Of a DNA stretch of 64,000 nt, positions 26,765-35,526 are shown one piece after another. Position 1 is the stretch's first letter, and the number at the start of each line of letters is the position of its first letter. This DNA is from Sutterella megalosphaeroides (lineage in GTDB: Bacteria > Pseudomonadota > Gammaproteobacteria > Burkholderiales > Burkholderiaceae_F). The DNA lies in the NCBI RefSeq assembly GCF_003609995.1, contig NZ_AP018786.1, positions 1,808,001-1,872,000 on the forward strand, written 5' to 3'. Made by a program: the position numbers and the translations under genes. The notes beneath the pieces are model-generated. The model made no database searches, was not told the origin of the DNA, and saw nothing but the letters and a program-made list of their open reading frames with translations.

Positions 26765-27480
26765 AATTCAAGAACTTTTCTTCACTTTACACGCCTTCGA
26801 GTCGAAAAGTGAAGTTTCATTCGTTTTTTCTCTGCAAACTCAAAGAAGTGAAGTTCGGTTCGCTTTTTGGCTTCGCCCGACGAATGGTGAAGGACGCTTC
26901 ACCGCATTAAGAGCCGATCGCCGCCCGAGCACGTCACGTCACGCCGCTCCGGTTCGGTTCCGAAGCCTGCGACGCGCTTGACGAGGCACTCTCCGCAGGG
27001 AGGAGCTCTTTTCCTTGGTGAAGTTTTCCGCACTTTTCGGTTCCGTTCCGAAATTCATGAAGCTTTCTTCACTTTACACGTCTTCGAGTCGAAAAGTGAA
27101 GTTTCAATCAATTTTTCTCCTCAACCACACGGAAGTGAAGTTAAGTTCGCTTTTTGGTTGCAACTCAGGAATGGTGAAGGCTTCATCGCATTGAGAGCCG
27201 ATCGCCGCCCGAGCGCGTCACGCCGCTCCGGTTCGGTTCCGATGCCTGCGACGCGCTTGACCAGGTGCTCTCGGCAGGGAAGGACTCTTTTGTTGTTGCA
27301 GTTTTCTTCACTTTTCGGCTCCGTTTGGAAAATTATGAAGCTTTCTTCACTTTACCCGTCTTCGCACTGAAAAGTGAAGTTTCGTTCGTTTTTTTCTCTG
27401 CAAACTCAAGGAGGTGAAGTTTCATTCGCTTTTTGGCTTCACCCGACGAATGGTGAAGGACGCTTCACCGCATGGAGAGC
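26680..27480. repeat. Three tandem imperfect repeats of about 280 bp rich in GTGAAG/CTTCAC
   Basis: Landmark TTCTTCACTTTAC recurs near 26778, 27065 and 27343, giving periods of about 287 and 278 bp. Each unit includes the stem CTTCACTTT / AAAGTGAAG, a second AGTGAAGTT box, the GGTGAAGGacgCTTCACC hairpin (intact in units 1 and 3), and the segment GAGCCGATCGCCGCCCGA. The frames read through by chance but look non-coding. The block separates hipBA from the HicB-like gene, and its edges overlap the 5' end of hipB and the 3' end of hicB. Confidence 0.75.
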
Positions 27481-27964
27481 CGATCGCCGCCCGAACGCAC
27501 CCGAGCACTGCCGAACGATGCCGATCCTTCGCGAGCGAAAGCTCAAGGCGGTACCCGAGCGCGCGCAGCGCTTTGGCAATGCCGTCGATTTTCGTCGCAT
27601 GCCGCAGGTCCGTGAGGCGATGCACTTCCTGGCGGGTGACGCCCAACCGGCGGGCCAGCTCCGCGGGGCGAACGCCCGACTCGACCATGGCATTCAAAAG
27701 CAACACTTTGGCCGCCGCCGAAGTCGGCACTTCGACGAGCACCTCGCCCGCCTTCGGGACGGAAGGCGACGGAACGGCCCGCTCGCTTTCGACGTAGAAC
27801 TCGAGCGCCGTCAAAAGCGCGTCGGCCGCCAGGTCGAGCACCTCGTTCGGGCCCTGTCCTTCGGTGAGCGCTTCGGGAATGTCGCGAAAAGACGCGATGA
27901 AGCCGCCTTCGCCGTTCGGCTCGATCGTTGCGGGATAAGCAAAAGAAGACGTCGCAAGCGCCAT
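27422..27964 (-). CDS. HicB-like antitoxin with C-terminal helix-turn-helix
   Basis: 180 residues from the ATG at 27964, which has GAGG 6 nt upstream; longer readings to 28072 are rejected. The N-terminus FAYPATIEPNGEGGFIASFRDIPEALTEG is the HicB partial RNase-H fold, followed by LDLAADALLTALEFYV. The helix-turn-helix (RPAELARRLGVTRQEVHRL) lies near 115-140. The last 20 residues read into the tandem repeat block, suggesting the original C-terminus was altered. No HicA toxin was found upstream or downstream, so it is an orphan antitoxin or stand-alone regulator. Confidence 0.75.
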   Translation of the reverse strand: MALATSSFAYPATIEPNGEGGFIASFRDIPEALTEGQGPNEVLDLAADALLTALEFYVESERAVPSPSVPKAGEVLVEVPTSAAAKVLLLNAMVESGVRPAELARRLGVTRQEVHRLTDLRHATKIDGIAKALRALGYRLELSLAKDRHRSAVLGCVRAAIGSPCGEASFTIRRVKPKSE

Positions 27965-28500
27965 GGTAAACCTCATCGGTGAGATGTGAGACCGCACGCG
28001 GCCGGTCTCCGGGTATCGGTCGGCCGCACGGCAGCACGCCCGCCGGCCTCGAAAGGTCGAACGCTCAAACACTCAAGCGCTCGAACAGGCGAACGCCCGT
28101 CGGTGGGCGTACGGATTCGACGAGAAGTGTAATCAAAGTTGATGACGGCGTTGCGCCTCCCATCGGAACCCTACGGTCCTCTTCGACCTCTTCGACTTCG
28201 CCCGGAAGCACGGAAGGAACGGCAGGATCGGCCGGAAGCGCCCGACCTTGACAGGCGGGAACGTGTACGCTACAAGTTCGCGAAGCACATCGGACGCGCA
28301 TCGAAAGCCTATGCCCCCTTTTTGACGGCAACGACAGGCCTCCGAGCGATGAGGCGTGCGGCCCCGACGAAAGAAGGCCGCGCTCGGGGAGCGGGCCGAG
28401 AGCCCGACGGCCCGGCAACCCTACCGACAGGCCGATCGGTCGATCGGCCGATTCGATTCGGCCCGGGCGCAAAGAACGAACACAACGAGAGGAAAAGCGG
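27965..28500. other. Divergent intergenic region with 20-bp palindrome
   Basis: 536 bp between hicB-like and arsR with no supported gene. The perfect dyad GGCCGATCG-gt-CGATCGGCC lies at 28430-28449, 52 bp before the arsR start, and may be an operator. A GAGAGGAAAAGC ribosome site precedes arsR. Confidence 0.4.
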
Positions 28501-28863
28501 ATGACCGAACACGATCTCCAAAAGCAAGCGGAACTCTTCAAGGCGCTCGGTCACCCGAGCCGGCTTCGGATGGTGATCGCGCTCGGCGAAGGCGAAAAGT
28601 GCGTGTGCGAGTTGCGCGAACTCGTGGGGTCCGACGTCTCCACCGTTTCGAAGCACCTCGCGGTCATGCGAGCGGCGGGACTCGTCGAATCCTTCAAGCG
28701 CGGCAACTTCGTCTACTACCGGCTTCTGCGCGGGTGCGTAACGACCTTCATCCGTTGCCTTGAAGAAGCCGAGAAGCCCGAAGCGCAAAAGAACGACATG
28801 CAAACGCCCGCCAAGCAGACCGATGCGTGCGGCTGCTCCTGCGGGCGCGGCAAAGAGAAGTAA
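28501..28863 (+). CDS. arsR: ArsR-family metalloregulator
   Basis: A 120-residue winged-helix repressor. KALGHPSRLRMVIAL and the DNA-recognition segment VSTVSKHLAVMRAAGL are typical. The metal site is present as CVCEL (residues 37-41), the ArsR-type Cys pair that binds As(III). The C-terminal tail has further Cys (CGCSCGRG) that may add ligands. It ends 9 bp from the convergent permease gene. Given the nearby arsC and permease, it probably represses the divergent 29926-30204 promoters in the absence of arsenic. Confidence 0.9.
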   Translation: MTEHDLQKQAELFKALGHPSRLRMVIALGEGEKCVCELRELVGSDVSTVSKHLAVMRAAGLVESFKRGNFVYYRLLRGCVTTFIRCLEEAEKPEAQKNDMQTPAKQTDACGCSCGRGKEK

Positions 28864-28872
28864 GGACGATCC

Positions 28873-29925
28873 TCAGGTCAGGGCATTCAAGGTCCAGCCG
28901 ACGAGCGTGAAGATCGCGACGAGCACGCCGAGAAAGAGCGCAATGAGTCTCGGGCGCATCACTTGCTTGAGCATCATCGCTTCGGGAAGGCTCGCCGCCA
29001 CCGTGCTCATCGTAAAGGCGAGCGTGGTACCGAGCGGGAGGCCCTTCGCAAGGAGACTTTCCATGACGGGGACAACCCCCGTCACGTTCGTATAAAGCGG
29101 AATCCCGAGCAGCACCGCGGCGGGCACCGCGGCGAGGTTGTCGCTGCCGAGATTCGCCGCGATCCAATCTTCGGGCACGAACCCGTGCAAAAGCGCCCCG
29201 ATCCCGACGCCCGCAATGCCCCATACCCACACACGGCGGAAGATGTCGCGAGTTTCGCCGACGGCGAAGCGGTGCCGCGCGACGAAGGTGAGCGATTCGC
29301 CGTCGTATCGGGTGTCGGTCTTCTCACCGCGCTTGAGCGCCTCAAGAAGAAAAGGCTGCAACCAGCGTTCGGCCCGGAAGGCGTCCATCAGCATCCCGCC
29401 CGCAATACCCGCGGCGAGCCCCACCGCCACGTAGAGCATCGTCGTTTCGGGCCCCAAGAGCCCCCAGAGCAACACGACCGCCACTTCGTTGATGACGGGC
29501 GAGGTGATGAGAAAAGCCATCGTGATCCCGAGAGGGATGCCGCCCATCGTAAAGCCGATGAAAAGCGGCACGCTCGAACACGAACAAAAGGGCGTCACGG
29601 CCCCGAAGAGCGCCCCCGCACCGTACCCGACCAGGCGGTTTTTGCCCGAAAGAAAGGCCCGCACGCGCTCGACGTTGAGACTCGCCCGACAGAAGGCGAG
29701 CACGTACACCATGAGAACGAGCAGAAGCAGGATTTTCACCGTGTCGTAGAGAAAGAAGTTGAGCGCTTCGCCCGTGCTCGACTCGGACGAGAGACCGAGG
29801 ACGTCGAACGTCACCCAAGCAGCGAGGGGTTCGTTCGCCCAATAGAGCGCGCTCCAGACCGAAAGAGCAACGGGGGCGGCGAGAAGGAGACGGCGCGTCT
29901 CGGGCGTGGCAATGGGTTCGGACAT
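28873..29925 (-). CDS. arsP: ArsP-like permease (DUF318/PF03773 family)
   Basis: A 350-residue membrane protein with about eight to nine transmembrane helices. The family signature TPFCSCSSVPLFIGF (Cys-rich) lies near residues 110-125, followed by GITMAFLITSPVINE. A cytoplasmic loop near 195-225 is charged. In the arsenic context it fits ArsP, an exporter of trivalent organoarsenicals, though relatives have other substrates. It is divergent from the thioredoxin-ccdA-arsC operon and shares its operator region. Confidence 0.78.
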   Translation of the reverse strand: MSEPIATPETRRLLLAAPVALSVWSALYWANEPLAAWVTFDVLGLSSESSTGEALNFFLYDTVKILLLLVLMVYVLAFCRASLNVERVRAFLSGKNRLVGYGAGALFGAVTPFCSCSSVPLFIGFTMGGIPLGITMAFLITSPVINEVAVVLLWGLLGPETTMLYVAVGLAAGIAGGMLMDAFRAERWLQPFLLEALKRGEKTDTRYDGESLTFVARHRFAVGETRDIFRRVWVWGIAGVGIGALLHGFVPEDWIAANLGSDNLAAVPAAVLLGIPLYTNVTGVVPVMESLLAKGLPLGTTLAFTMSTVAASLPEAMMLKQVMRPRLIALFLGVLVAIFTLVGWTLNALT

Positions 29926-30014
29926 GATGCTTTCCGTAACTTCGCAGTAGGGGAAACAGGCGGGGCGACAACGCGTCGCACGCCTTCGGTGTCCGAAGTG
30001 TATCGCTCTTTTCC

Positions 30015-30036
30015 TATTTGGTCAAATTACCAAATA
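30015..30036. promoter_or_regulatory. Dyad operator 1 in arsP/thioredoxin promoter
   Basis: A perfect inverted repeat, TATTTGGT / ACCAAATA with a 6-bp centre. It lies 90 bp upstream of the arsP start. The half-site shares CAAATA with the second dyad at 30137, as expected for one dimeric repressor such as ArsR binding twice. Confidence 0.6.
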
Positions 30037-30136
30037 TGGAAATCGAACCCGCCGACCGCCCTTTCAAACCCGCGTGCGAACACGCTTGTGACGCGGCGCA
30101 CGGCGTGCTAAAGTGGTCGTTATATGGCCATATGGC

Positions 30137-30154
30137 CAAATAGCAAAATATTTG
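30137..30154. promoter_or_regulatory. Dyad operator 2 in arsP/thioredoxin promoter
   Basis: The inverted repeat CAAATA / TATTTG with a 6-bp centre lies 51 bp upstream of the thioredoxin-like gene. Immediately upstream the repeated TATGGCCA units (30123-30138) form another short palindrome. Both suggest a controlled plus-strand promoter. Confidence 0.55.
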
Positions 30155-30204
30155 AAACGCCGACGCGTCGCGAAACGCGAGGCGTCGCATGAAAGGAGAA
30201 GCAG

Positions 30205-30522
30205 ATGAAGATTCAGGTTTTCGGTACGGGGTGCTCGAAGTGCGCCATGGCGTTCGAGCGCGTGCGCTCCTGCGTTGAAGGGCTGGTTGCGTCCGGCGAA
30301 CTTCCGCCGGGGGTCGAGGTTGAAAAGGTCGAGGACGTCATGGCCATGATTCGGCTCGGCATCATGTCGACCCCCGCCGTCGTGATCGACGGGCGCGTGG
30401 TTGCGACGGGTCGCATTCCCGATGCGGACGAGATTCGCGCCTGGGTGTCGGGAGGTACGGACAGCGAAACGGCGAACGCCGCCCCCTCGTGCGGTTGCGG
30501 CGGGTGCGGCTGCGGTCGCTGA
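30205..30522 (+). CDS. Small thioredoxin-like redox protein (Thioredoxin_3 type)
   Basis: A 105-residue cytoplasmic protein with a thioredoxin fold: MKIQVFGTGCSKCAMA holds the GCSKC active site and GIMSTPAVVIDG the cis-Pro. It belongs to the family often encoded beside PF03773 permeases. The tail CGCGGCGCGR adds a Cys-rich patch that could bind metal. Ribosome site AAGGAGAAGC precedes the ATG. It is first in the operon with a second thioredoxin, a CcdA-like protein and arsC. Confidence 0.88.
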   Translation: MKIQVFGTGCSKCAMAFERVRSCVEGLVASGELPPGVEVEKVEDVMAMIRLGIMSTPAVVIDGRVVATGRIPDADEIRAWVSGGTDSETANAAPSCGCGGCGCGR

Positions 30523-30532
30523 TCGAACGCAC

Positions 30533-31021
30533 ATGACGGACTCGGAAACGGTATGCGGGTTTCGAGTGCCGGCGGTGCGGGACAACGGTCGGGCCGCACG
30601 GTTCGTCATTCGTCCGCGACGCGCGGTATGTTCGGCGCTCGCCCCGGCGGCCCTCTTCGTCGTGTTTGCGGGAGGGACATTTTCGGCGGCCTACGCTTCC
30701 GGACCTCGGGTCGCCGAACCCGTGCAAGAAACGCGTGAGGCGCAGCCCCTCGTGGTGAACGTAGGCGCGGCCGCTTGCGTTCCCTGTCGTCTGATGGCGC
30801 CCGTACTCGAACGTGCGGCGCGACGTTACGAGGGGCGCGCACGAATACTTGTCGTTGACATTCGCACGCACCGCGAAGCACTCAAGACCTACGGCGTGCG
30901 GATTTTGCCGACGCAGATTTTCTTCAACGCCGCGGGCGAACGGGTCGCAACCCACGAAGGATTCCTGAGCGAGGCCGAGTTGACGCGCGCGATCGACGAG
31001 CTCGTTGCCGTCGACAAGTAA
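30533..31021 (+). CDS. Exported or membrane-anchored thioredoxin-like protein
   Basis: 162 residues from the ATG at 30533, 11 bp past the previous stop; an extension to 30401 overlaps the upstream gene and is rejected. A hydrophobic helix (AVCSALAPAALFVVFAGGTF) near 30-50 should direct export. The thioredoxin domain has AAACVPCRLMAP, a CxxC active site, and the cis-Pro in GVRILPTQIFF. Together with the CcdA-like gene 4 bp later it forms a thiol-transfer pair across the membrane. Confidence 0.83.
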   Translation: MTDSETVCGFRVPAVRDNGRAARFVIRPRRAVCSALAPAALFVVFAGGTFSAAYASGPRVAEPVQETREAQPLVVNVGAAACVPCRLMAPVLERAARRYEGRARILVVDIRTHREALKTYGVRILPTQIFFNAAGERVATHEGFLSEAELTRAIDELVAVDK

Positions 31022-31024
31022 CCC

Positions 31025-31717
31025 ATGGATGCTCTCTTTCTCGCCGCTTACGAACTTCTTGCGCAGGCAACGCCCGTCGGGGCGTTTGTTTGGGGCGTTG
31101 CAAGCCTCCTTCTGAGTCCGTGTCACCTCGCATCTGTACCGCTTCTCACGGCCTATGTCTCGGGCGGTATCGGCCGCACGGGCTCTCGGGAGGCGGTCGT
31201 CTGTTCCTTTCTTTTCGGCTTCGGGCTTTGGCTTGCCGTCGGGACGGCGGGGCTTGCGTGCGCCGCGGCCGGGCGTTTGCTCGGCGATTTGCCGCCCGCG
31301 GCGAGCCTCGCCGCGGGTTTGGTCATGACCGCATTCGGTCTCGAGACGGCGGGCGTCCTTTCGCTGCGCCTCCCGACGGCAAGCCTCCCCGAGGTGCGTC
31401 GGGGACGCGCGGGCGCCTTCGTGCTCGGCGCGATGTTCGGCGTTGTTTCCGGCCCGTGCACTTTCGGCTTCCTCGCCCCGATCCTTGCGGCGGCGACGGC
31501 GAAACCGACGCTTCTCGAAGGCACCGTTCTCGCGGCCGCCTTCGGTCTGGGGCATGTTTTGCCGCTTGTCGCGGCGGGTTGTCTCGCCGAGCGGACCGCT
31601 CGGCTTCTCGCCTCAAGCCGCTTTCGGCAAGGAAGCCTTTTCGGGCGTCGCCTTGCGGGCATTGCCGTGGCGCTCATCGGGCTCGGGCTTGCATGCTCGA
31701 GCGTGCTTTCGTTCTGA
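31025..31717 (+). CDS. CcdA/DsbD-like membrane thiol-electron transporter
   Basis: A 230-residue protein with about six transmembrane helices. The two redox Cys sit in matching pseudo-repeats, LLSPCHLASVPLL and VSGPCTFGFLAPIL, as in CcdA. It moves electrons from cytoplasmic thioredoxin to periplasmic thiol proteins. Its partner is probably the thioredoxin-like protein encoded just upstream. The arsenic context suggests support for thiol maintenance during arsenic stress (inference). Confidence 0.85.
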   Translation: MDALFLAAYELLAQATPVGAFVWGVASLLLSPCHLASVPLLTAYVSGGIGRTGSREAVVCSFLFGFGLWLAVGTAGLACAAAGRLLGDLPPAASLAAGLVMTAFGLETAGVLSLRLPTASLPEVRRGRAGAFVLGAMFGVVSGPCTFGFLAPILAAATAKPTLLEGTVLAAAFGLGHVLPLVAAGCLAERTARLLASSRFRQGSLFGRRLAGIAVALIGLGLACSSVLSF

Positions 31718-31750
31718 AGCAATTCGGTACGCTTGATTTTGGATTTTCAA

Positions 31751-32206
31751 ATGAAACGCATTCTTTTTTGTTGCACGCACAACCGCTGTCGCAGCCGCAT
31801 GGCCGAAGCATTGATGCGGGCAAGGCGCCCCGACTGGGAGGTCGTTTCGGCGGGCTCGAATCCCGAAGGCGGAGTCGACCCCGGTGCGCAGGACGCCTTG
31901 CGCGAAATCGGTCTTGAAGCGGTCGGGCCGGCACGCAACGTTTTCGAGTTGCCGCTTGAGCGGTTCGACCTCATCGTGACGCTCTGTGCGACGGAAGATC
32001 TGTGTCCCCTGCTGCCCGCAACGCTGCGTGCCCGCATCCTTCATGCACCGTTCGACGATCCGTCGCGCGGGGACTCACAAGACGAGACCGAGCAACGGGC
32101 GCATTACCGTCGCGTGCGCGATGCGATCGACGGGTTTTGCGCGACGCTCGTGGACGGGCTTGAGCGCGGCGAGCACATCGACGGGAGGCTCAATCCGAAG
32201 GGATGA
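31751..32206 (+). CDS. arsC: Arsenate reductase, low-molecular-weight phosphatase type
   Basis: 151 residues from the ATG at 31751. The start MKRILFCCTHNRCRSRMAEA holds the CX5R loop (Cys8 to Arg14), which binds arsenate. The FDLIVTLCATEDLCPLLP segment carries the later Cys pair used in the thioredoxin-coupled mechanism, and HAPFDDPSR supplies the general-acid Asp. It reduces As(V) to As(III). Two thioredoxin-like proteins upstream may supply reductant. A TTG six codons earlier is a less likely start. Confidence 0.85.
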   Translation: MKRILFCCTHNRCRSRMAEALMRARRPDWEVVSAGSNPEGGVDPGAQDALREIGLEAVGPARNVFELPLERFDLIVTLCATEDLCPLLPATLRARILHAPFDDPSRGDSQDETEQRAHYRRVRDAIDGFCATLVDGLERGEHIDGRLNPKG

Positions 32207-33023
32207 TGTCGTTGCACCTCGTCATGGAAGCGCCGAGAAGTGAAAAACCTCGGACGAGACGAACATGTCCGGGGCGACGGATACCGACCTACGGTCGCTA
32301 ACGGTACCGGAGCAATTCATAGCCATCTGCGGTACGCCCTTTGGGATTCGTTCTGGACAGGATCCCGCAAGAATCCGCAGCCGGACGCGCAGAAAATCGT
32401 GCTCCTCCGGATCTCGCCGATCCTCGTTCGTGGTCGCAACGAGCGAGTGGAGAAAACACGCCGTACCGACACTTCCGTTCAGCAAGCTTCGAACCGAAGG
32501 ACGAACTCAGGTCGTCAATACTTCCATCAGCCTGCCACTCAATCGGCTGCCCTCATGAAAAGGATTGTGAAATCCTGTATACCTTCAAGATATTTAGACT
32601 CCGGGAACCTTTGCTACCATTTTTTTTGAGATTCCTGGTACTGGAGATAACAAAGTAAGCGCAACAGCACGCCATAGAGGTTGTCGAAAAAGAGATTTTT
32701 TCTCAATACCGAATTAAAGAAGACAATGGAGACATAAATTTCTGCGCACCAGAACATAGTTTCGTTTGAACCTATTGGAATACCGCAACTCATGGAGTAG
32801 TTACATTTTTTAGTAACCTCTCAACGCATCAATTTTACTTCCGAAAGTTTATTAGATCACTTAGTCCCCAACAGACACAAAATACCCAAAAAACTGATGC
32901 ATATCGCAAGAAGCGAATTATCGACGAAAAACAAGAAAAGCCGTCACCAAACTATCAACTATCTTTTTAAGATCTGTATATTTTATTTACACCAATCTTC
33001 CTCTACAATACTTTTTGATAAGC
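32207..33023. other. Gene-free stretch with a GC-to-AT composition change
   Basis: About 820 bp without a supported gene. The first 350 bp are GC-rich and contain only chance frames. From about 32560 the DNA becomes strongly AT-rich, marking the edge of foreign DNA that includes the tra genes. A small hairpin GTTAC / GTAAC lies near 32803-32814. No RNA gene class was recognised. Confidence 0.4.
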
Positions 33024-33048
33024 AAAAGGCGCCTCACGGCGCCTTTTT
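33024..33048 (-). terminator. Bidirectional terminator after traH
   Basis: A perfect 9-bp stem AAAAGGCGC / GCGCCTTTT with a 6-nt loop, flanked by A and T runs on both sides. It lies 49 bp past the traH stop. Confidence 0.85.
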
Positions 33049-33096
33049 ACTTATTTATCTTCTCCAGTCATAACATGGTTAATTGGAGTCACTTCC

Positions 33097-34428
33097 TCAC
33101 GGTCGCGCTTGGAACATGAACGCCTGCTTGCGGATCAACTCGTTGAGATAGCGGTAGTCCCTGATGATCGAGCTGTACGAGACGGGGCGGACCTGATGGA
33201 GCGCTTTGAGGTCTCGACTGAGCTGGTTGCGCGTATCGCGCAGCGAGTCGATCATCTCCTGGGCTTCGACCATATCGGACGTACTCAAGCTGTCCTCGAC
33301 GGACCGGAGCATTTCGTCGCAGAGCGTGTACGTCACGTCGATTGCGGACGCGTAGGCAATGTCCTCGGCCAACTTCTTGGCCGCAGCCTCGCTCTGAAGG
33401 GACATCGTGCGAAGCAACGTACCCAACGTGTTCGGCAGGATCGAGAGGAACGCCTTCTGCTGTTCGGTCATTGTGCCCGAGTTCGTTGCATACTTGTGGA
33501 CGATCGAGTTGTTTCCCTGGACCATCAGGTCAAGGAACTTCTGAGCAATGTTGTCAATTTCCTCGCTTTTCGTCGTCGGCTTCATGCAACTGTCGTTGTC
33601 GCACCGATACATCTTCGCCGAGGTCGTCTCGACGAGATCGAGCATGGACATCGTCGGCGGAAGACGATCGATCTTGGAAACACTGCCGCTCTTTTGCCCG
33701 TCGTAGTTCTTCGTATCCTCGGGCTTCTGAACGATGATGGTTCCGATGAGGGACATGAGCATTTCATGGACCTGCGTGGCCGAGCCGAGGGCAATCTGAT
33801 ACCACTGGGCGGTGTTGTTGCGCTTGAGTTCCAGCCAGACGAGGTTGCCGTAGGGCTTCTTTTCTTCTGGGATCTTGCTGCTGTCGGCAACCTCCCGCTG
33901 CGCGTCGATCATCGCCTTGTTGTTCTTGGCGTACCCCATCGCGTTCCAACTGTCGTTGACGATACCCTGCTCGAGCTGACAGGAGTTTGCGTACCGGTCG
34001 AGCTGCTGAATAGTGTCCGAAAGCTTGCCGGCGGTCGCCATGCACTCACCGCAGGTCGAACTCAGAGCAAGCTGAAACGCATAACCGAACGAGTTCGAGG
34101 TGACCGATCGAAGCAACCGGACATATTGGTCGGTATTGATGTAGTCGAAGCTCCCGTCTAAAAAGTCGATGTCGCCGCATCTATCCTTCCACGGGAGTGG
34201 AGTCAACAAAGCAATTGGCGTATCACTGACTTTGTTTCGACCATGTACCGAACCGCTTGCAGGAATACCTTGAAATTGGGATGAGTTTGTACCAGGCATC
34301 GTCGTATTGACCACGGAGTTGAATACACTGTCGTGCTGATTTTTGAGCGACTCGACATCGACCGACGACGGCGTGAGAACCGTTGCGACGAGAATGGATG
34401 CGGTAGTGAGTTTGAAAAATTTCTTCAT
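33097..34428 (-). CDS. traH: F-type conjugal transfer pilus assembly protein TraH
   Basis: A 443-residue periplasmic/outer-membrane assembly protein. The TraH landmarks are the CGDIDFLDGSFDYINTDQYV segment near residue 80, then SNSFGYAFQLALSSTCGECM and the YANSCQLEQGIV region. The signal peptide is MKKFFKLTTASILVATVLTP. The C-terminal half is rich in helices (SLRDTRNQLSRDLKALHQV). It is 12 bp downstream of traF. TraH helps extend F-type pili, but no other pilus gene is present in the window, so it is unlikely to make a working system alone. Confidence 0.85.
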   Translation of the reverse strand: MKKFFKLTTASILVATVLTPSSVDVESLKNQHDSVFNSVVNTTMPGTNSSQFQGIPASGSVHGRNKVSDTPIALLTPLPWKDRCGDIDFLDGSFDYINTDQYVRLLRSVTSNSFGYAFQLALSSTCGECMATAGKLSDTIQQLDRYANSCQLEQGIVNDSWNAMGYAKNNKAMIDAQREVADSSKIPEEKKPYGNLVWLELKRNNTAQWYQIALGSATQVHEMLMSLIGTIIVQKPEDTKNYDGQKSGSVSKIDRLPPTMSMLDLVETTSAKMYRCDNDSCMKPTTKSEEIDNIAQKFLDLMVQGNNSIVHKYATNSGTMTEQQKAFLSILPNTLGTLLRTMSLQSEAAAKKLAEDIAYASAIDVTYTLCDEMLRSVEDSLSTSDMVEAQEMIDSLRDTRNQLSRDLKALHQVRPVSYSSIIRDYRYLNELIRKQAFMFQARP

Positions 34429-34440
34429 GATTGAATGGGG

Positions 34441-35526
34441 TTAGTTGTTGAATTGCTCTTCGAGCAGTGAGGGTTCGAGCCGCCCGGATGTTTTGGCTCC
34501 ACAGAAGAGCAACACAAGCCGTTTCGGTTCGATAAATCCGTTTTCGTCAATGAAGCGCTGAATTTCCGACGCGGGCAAACTCGTAACGATCTCATTGCTT
34601 TCGATATCGCCGAAGGCATAGATCGGATTCGACTGTGCCAGAAGAAGCTTCGGCAGATCTTCGGAGAGGTCACCCTGCTTTTCCGGGTTGAGCATCGGTT
34701 TTGCTTCCTGAAAGTCCTCTTCGGAAATCCAGCCCTGACCCAAGTTTTCAAAAACGCCGTCGGCGGACACGAGGAAAAGCGCGGGCGTGGCCGTGACGCC
34801 GAGTTGTTCGGCCTGGCCTTGATCGAGCTTTACGTTCCTGAACTGATAGCTTTCGAGCGATCCGCCGTCGACGCTGATGGCAAACACGTCGAAGCCGTCC
34901 TTCTCAAAGTTCCCGATGAGCGGCGCTTCAGACTCGCAGTAGCCGCAACCCGACTTGAAGAAAAAGAAAAGTCCCGCCTTGTTGCGAATTTTCTGCACGA
35001 CTGCCATAAAGTGGTCGTAGGCCTCACGGTCCACCTTGTGAACGCCATATGTGACCGTCGGCCGTTGACATGTTTCGTCGAGCAGGAGGTTCTCGATCGT
35101 GATTTGCTGGGCGATCTCCGCAAACTTTTGGCTGCGATTAACAGCGAAATGCAGAAGGAGGACGTAAGCCATAACGTTCTCCGGCGTCGGATTTTCCCAA
35201 ACGATGTCCCGATATACAGGCAACATCCCACGTACCCAGGCCGCTGAAAAAGGAGCCGGCTGCGAAGGTTGTTGCGGCTTCTCCTCTTTGACCTCGACTG
35301 GTTCGGACTTTGGAAGCAGGGGAGCGACCGGCTGAACGGGTTGCTCCGGTTCCCGTTCCTCCTCGGGGTCTTTGTACCAGTACCAACCTTCGGAGTGCCG
35401 ACGGTAGAAAGAGGATTGAGCGGCTTTTTGGGCATTTTCGCTTGCTTCGGCAACAGAGCCGGCGCAGGCGACGTGTCCTTCACCTGTTAAGCAAAGGACC
35501 GAGAGTGCAAGAAATAGTGGACGCAT
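34441..35526 (-). CDS. traF: F-type conjugal transfer protein TraF (thioredoxin-like)
   Basis: A 361-residue exported protein. After the signal peptide MRPLFLALSVLCLTGEGHVA, the YRRHSEGWYWYKDPEEE motif is typical of TraF. A proline/glutamate-rich linker (about 55-85) precedes the thioredoxin fold, whose active site is FFFFKSGCGYCESEAPL; the CGYC pair is intact, unlike in F TraF itself. VTATPALFLV is the cis-Pro loop. It ends 12 bp before traH. F-type order is preserved, but the transfer cluster stops here. Confidence 0.87.
   Translation of the reverse strand: MRPLFLALSVLCLTGEGHVACAGSVAEASENAQKAAQSSFYRRHSEGWYWYKDPEEEREPEQPVQPVAPLLPKSEPVEVKEEKPQQPSQPAPFSAAWVRGMLPVYRDIVWENPTPENVMAYVLLLHFAVNRSQKFAEIAQQITIENLLLDETCQRPTVTYGVHKVDREAYDHFMAVVQKIRNKAGLFFFFKSGCGYCESEAPLIGNFEKDGFDVFAISVDGGSLESYQFRNVKLDQGQAEQLGVTATPALFLVSADGVFENLGQGWISEEDFQEAKPMLNPEKQGDLSEDLPKLLLAQSNPIYAFGDIESNEIVTSLPASEIQRFIDENGFIEPKRLVLLFCGAKTSGRLEPSLLEEQFNN

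Noticed and set aside
26487-27370. Frames encoding repeated FTLH-FESKSEV segments
   Set aside because: These are translations of the tandem DNA repeats; frames drift between units and no start is conserved.
26680-27480. CRISPR array
   Set aside because: Only three units of about 280 bp with no short repeat-spacer pattern and no cas genes.
32560-33000. Retron or other RNA-templated element in the AT-rich spacer
   Set aside because: No reverse transcriptase gene is nearby and no msr/msd-type inverted repeat was found.
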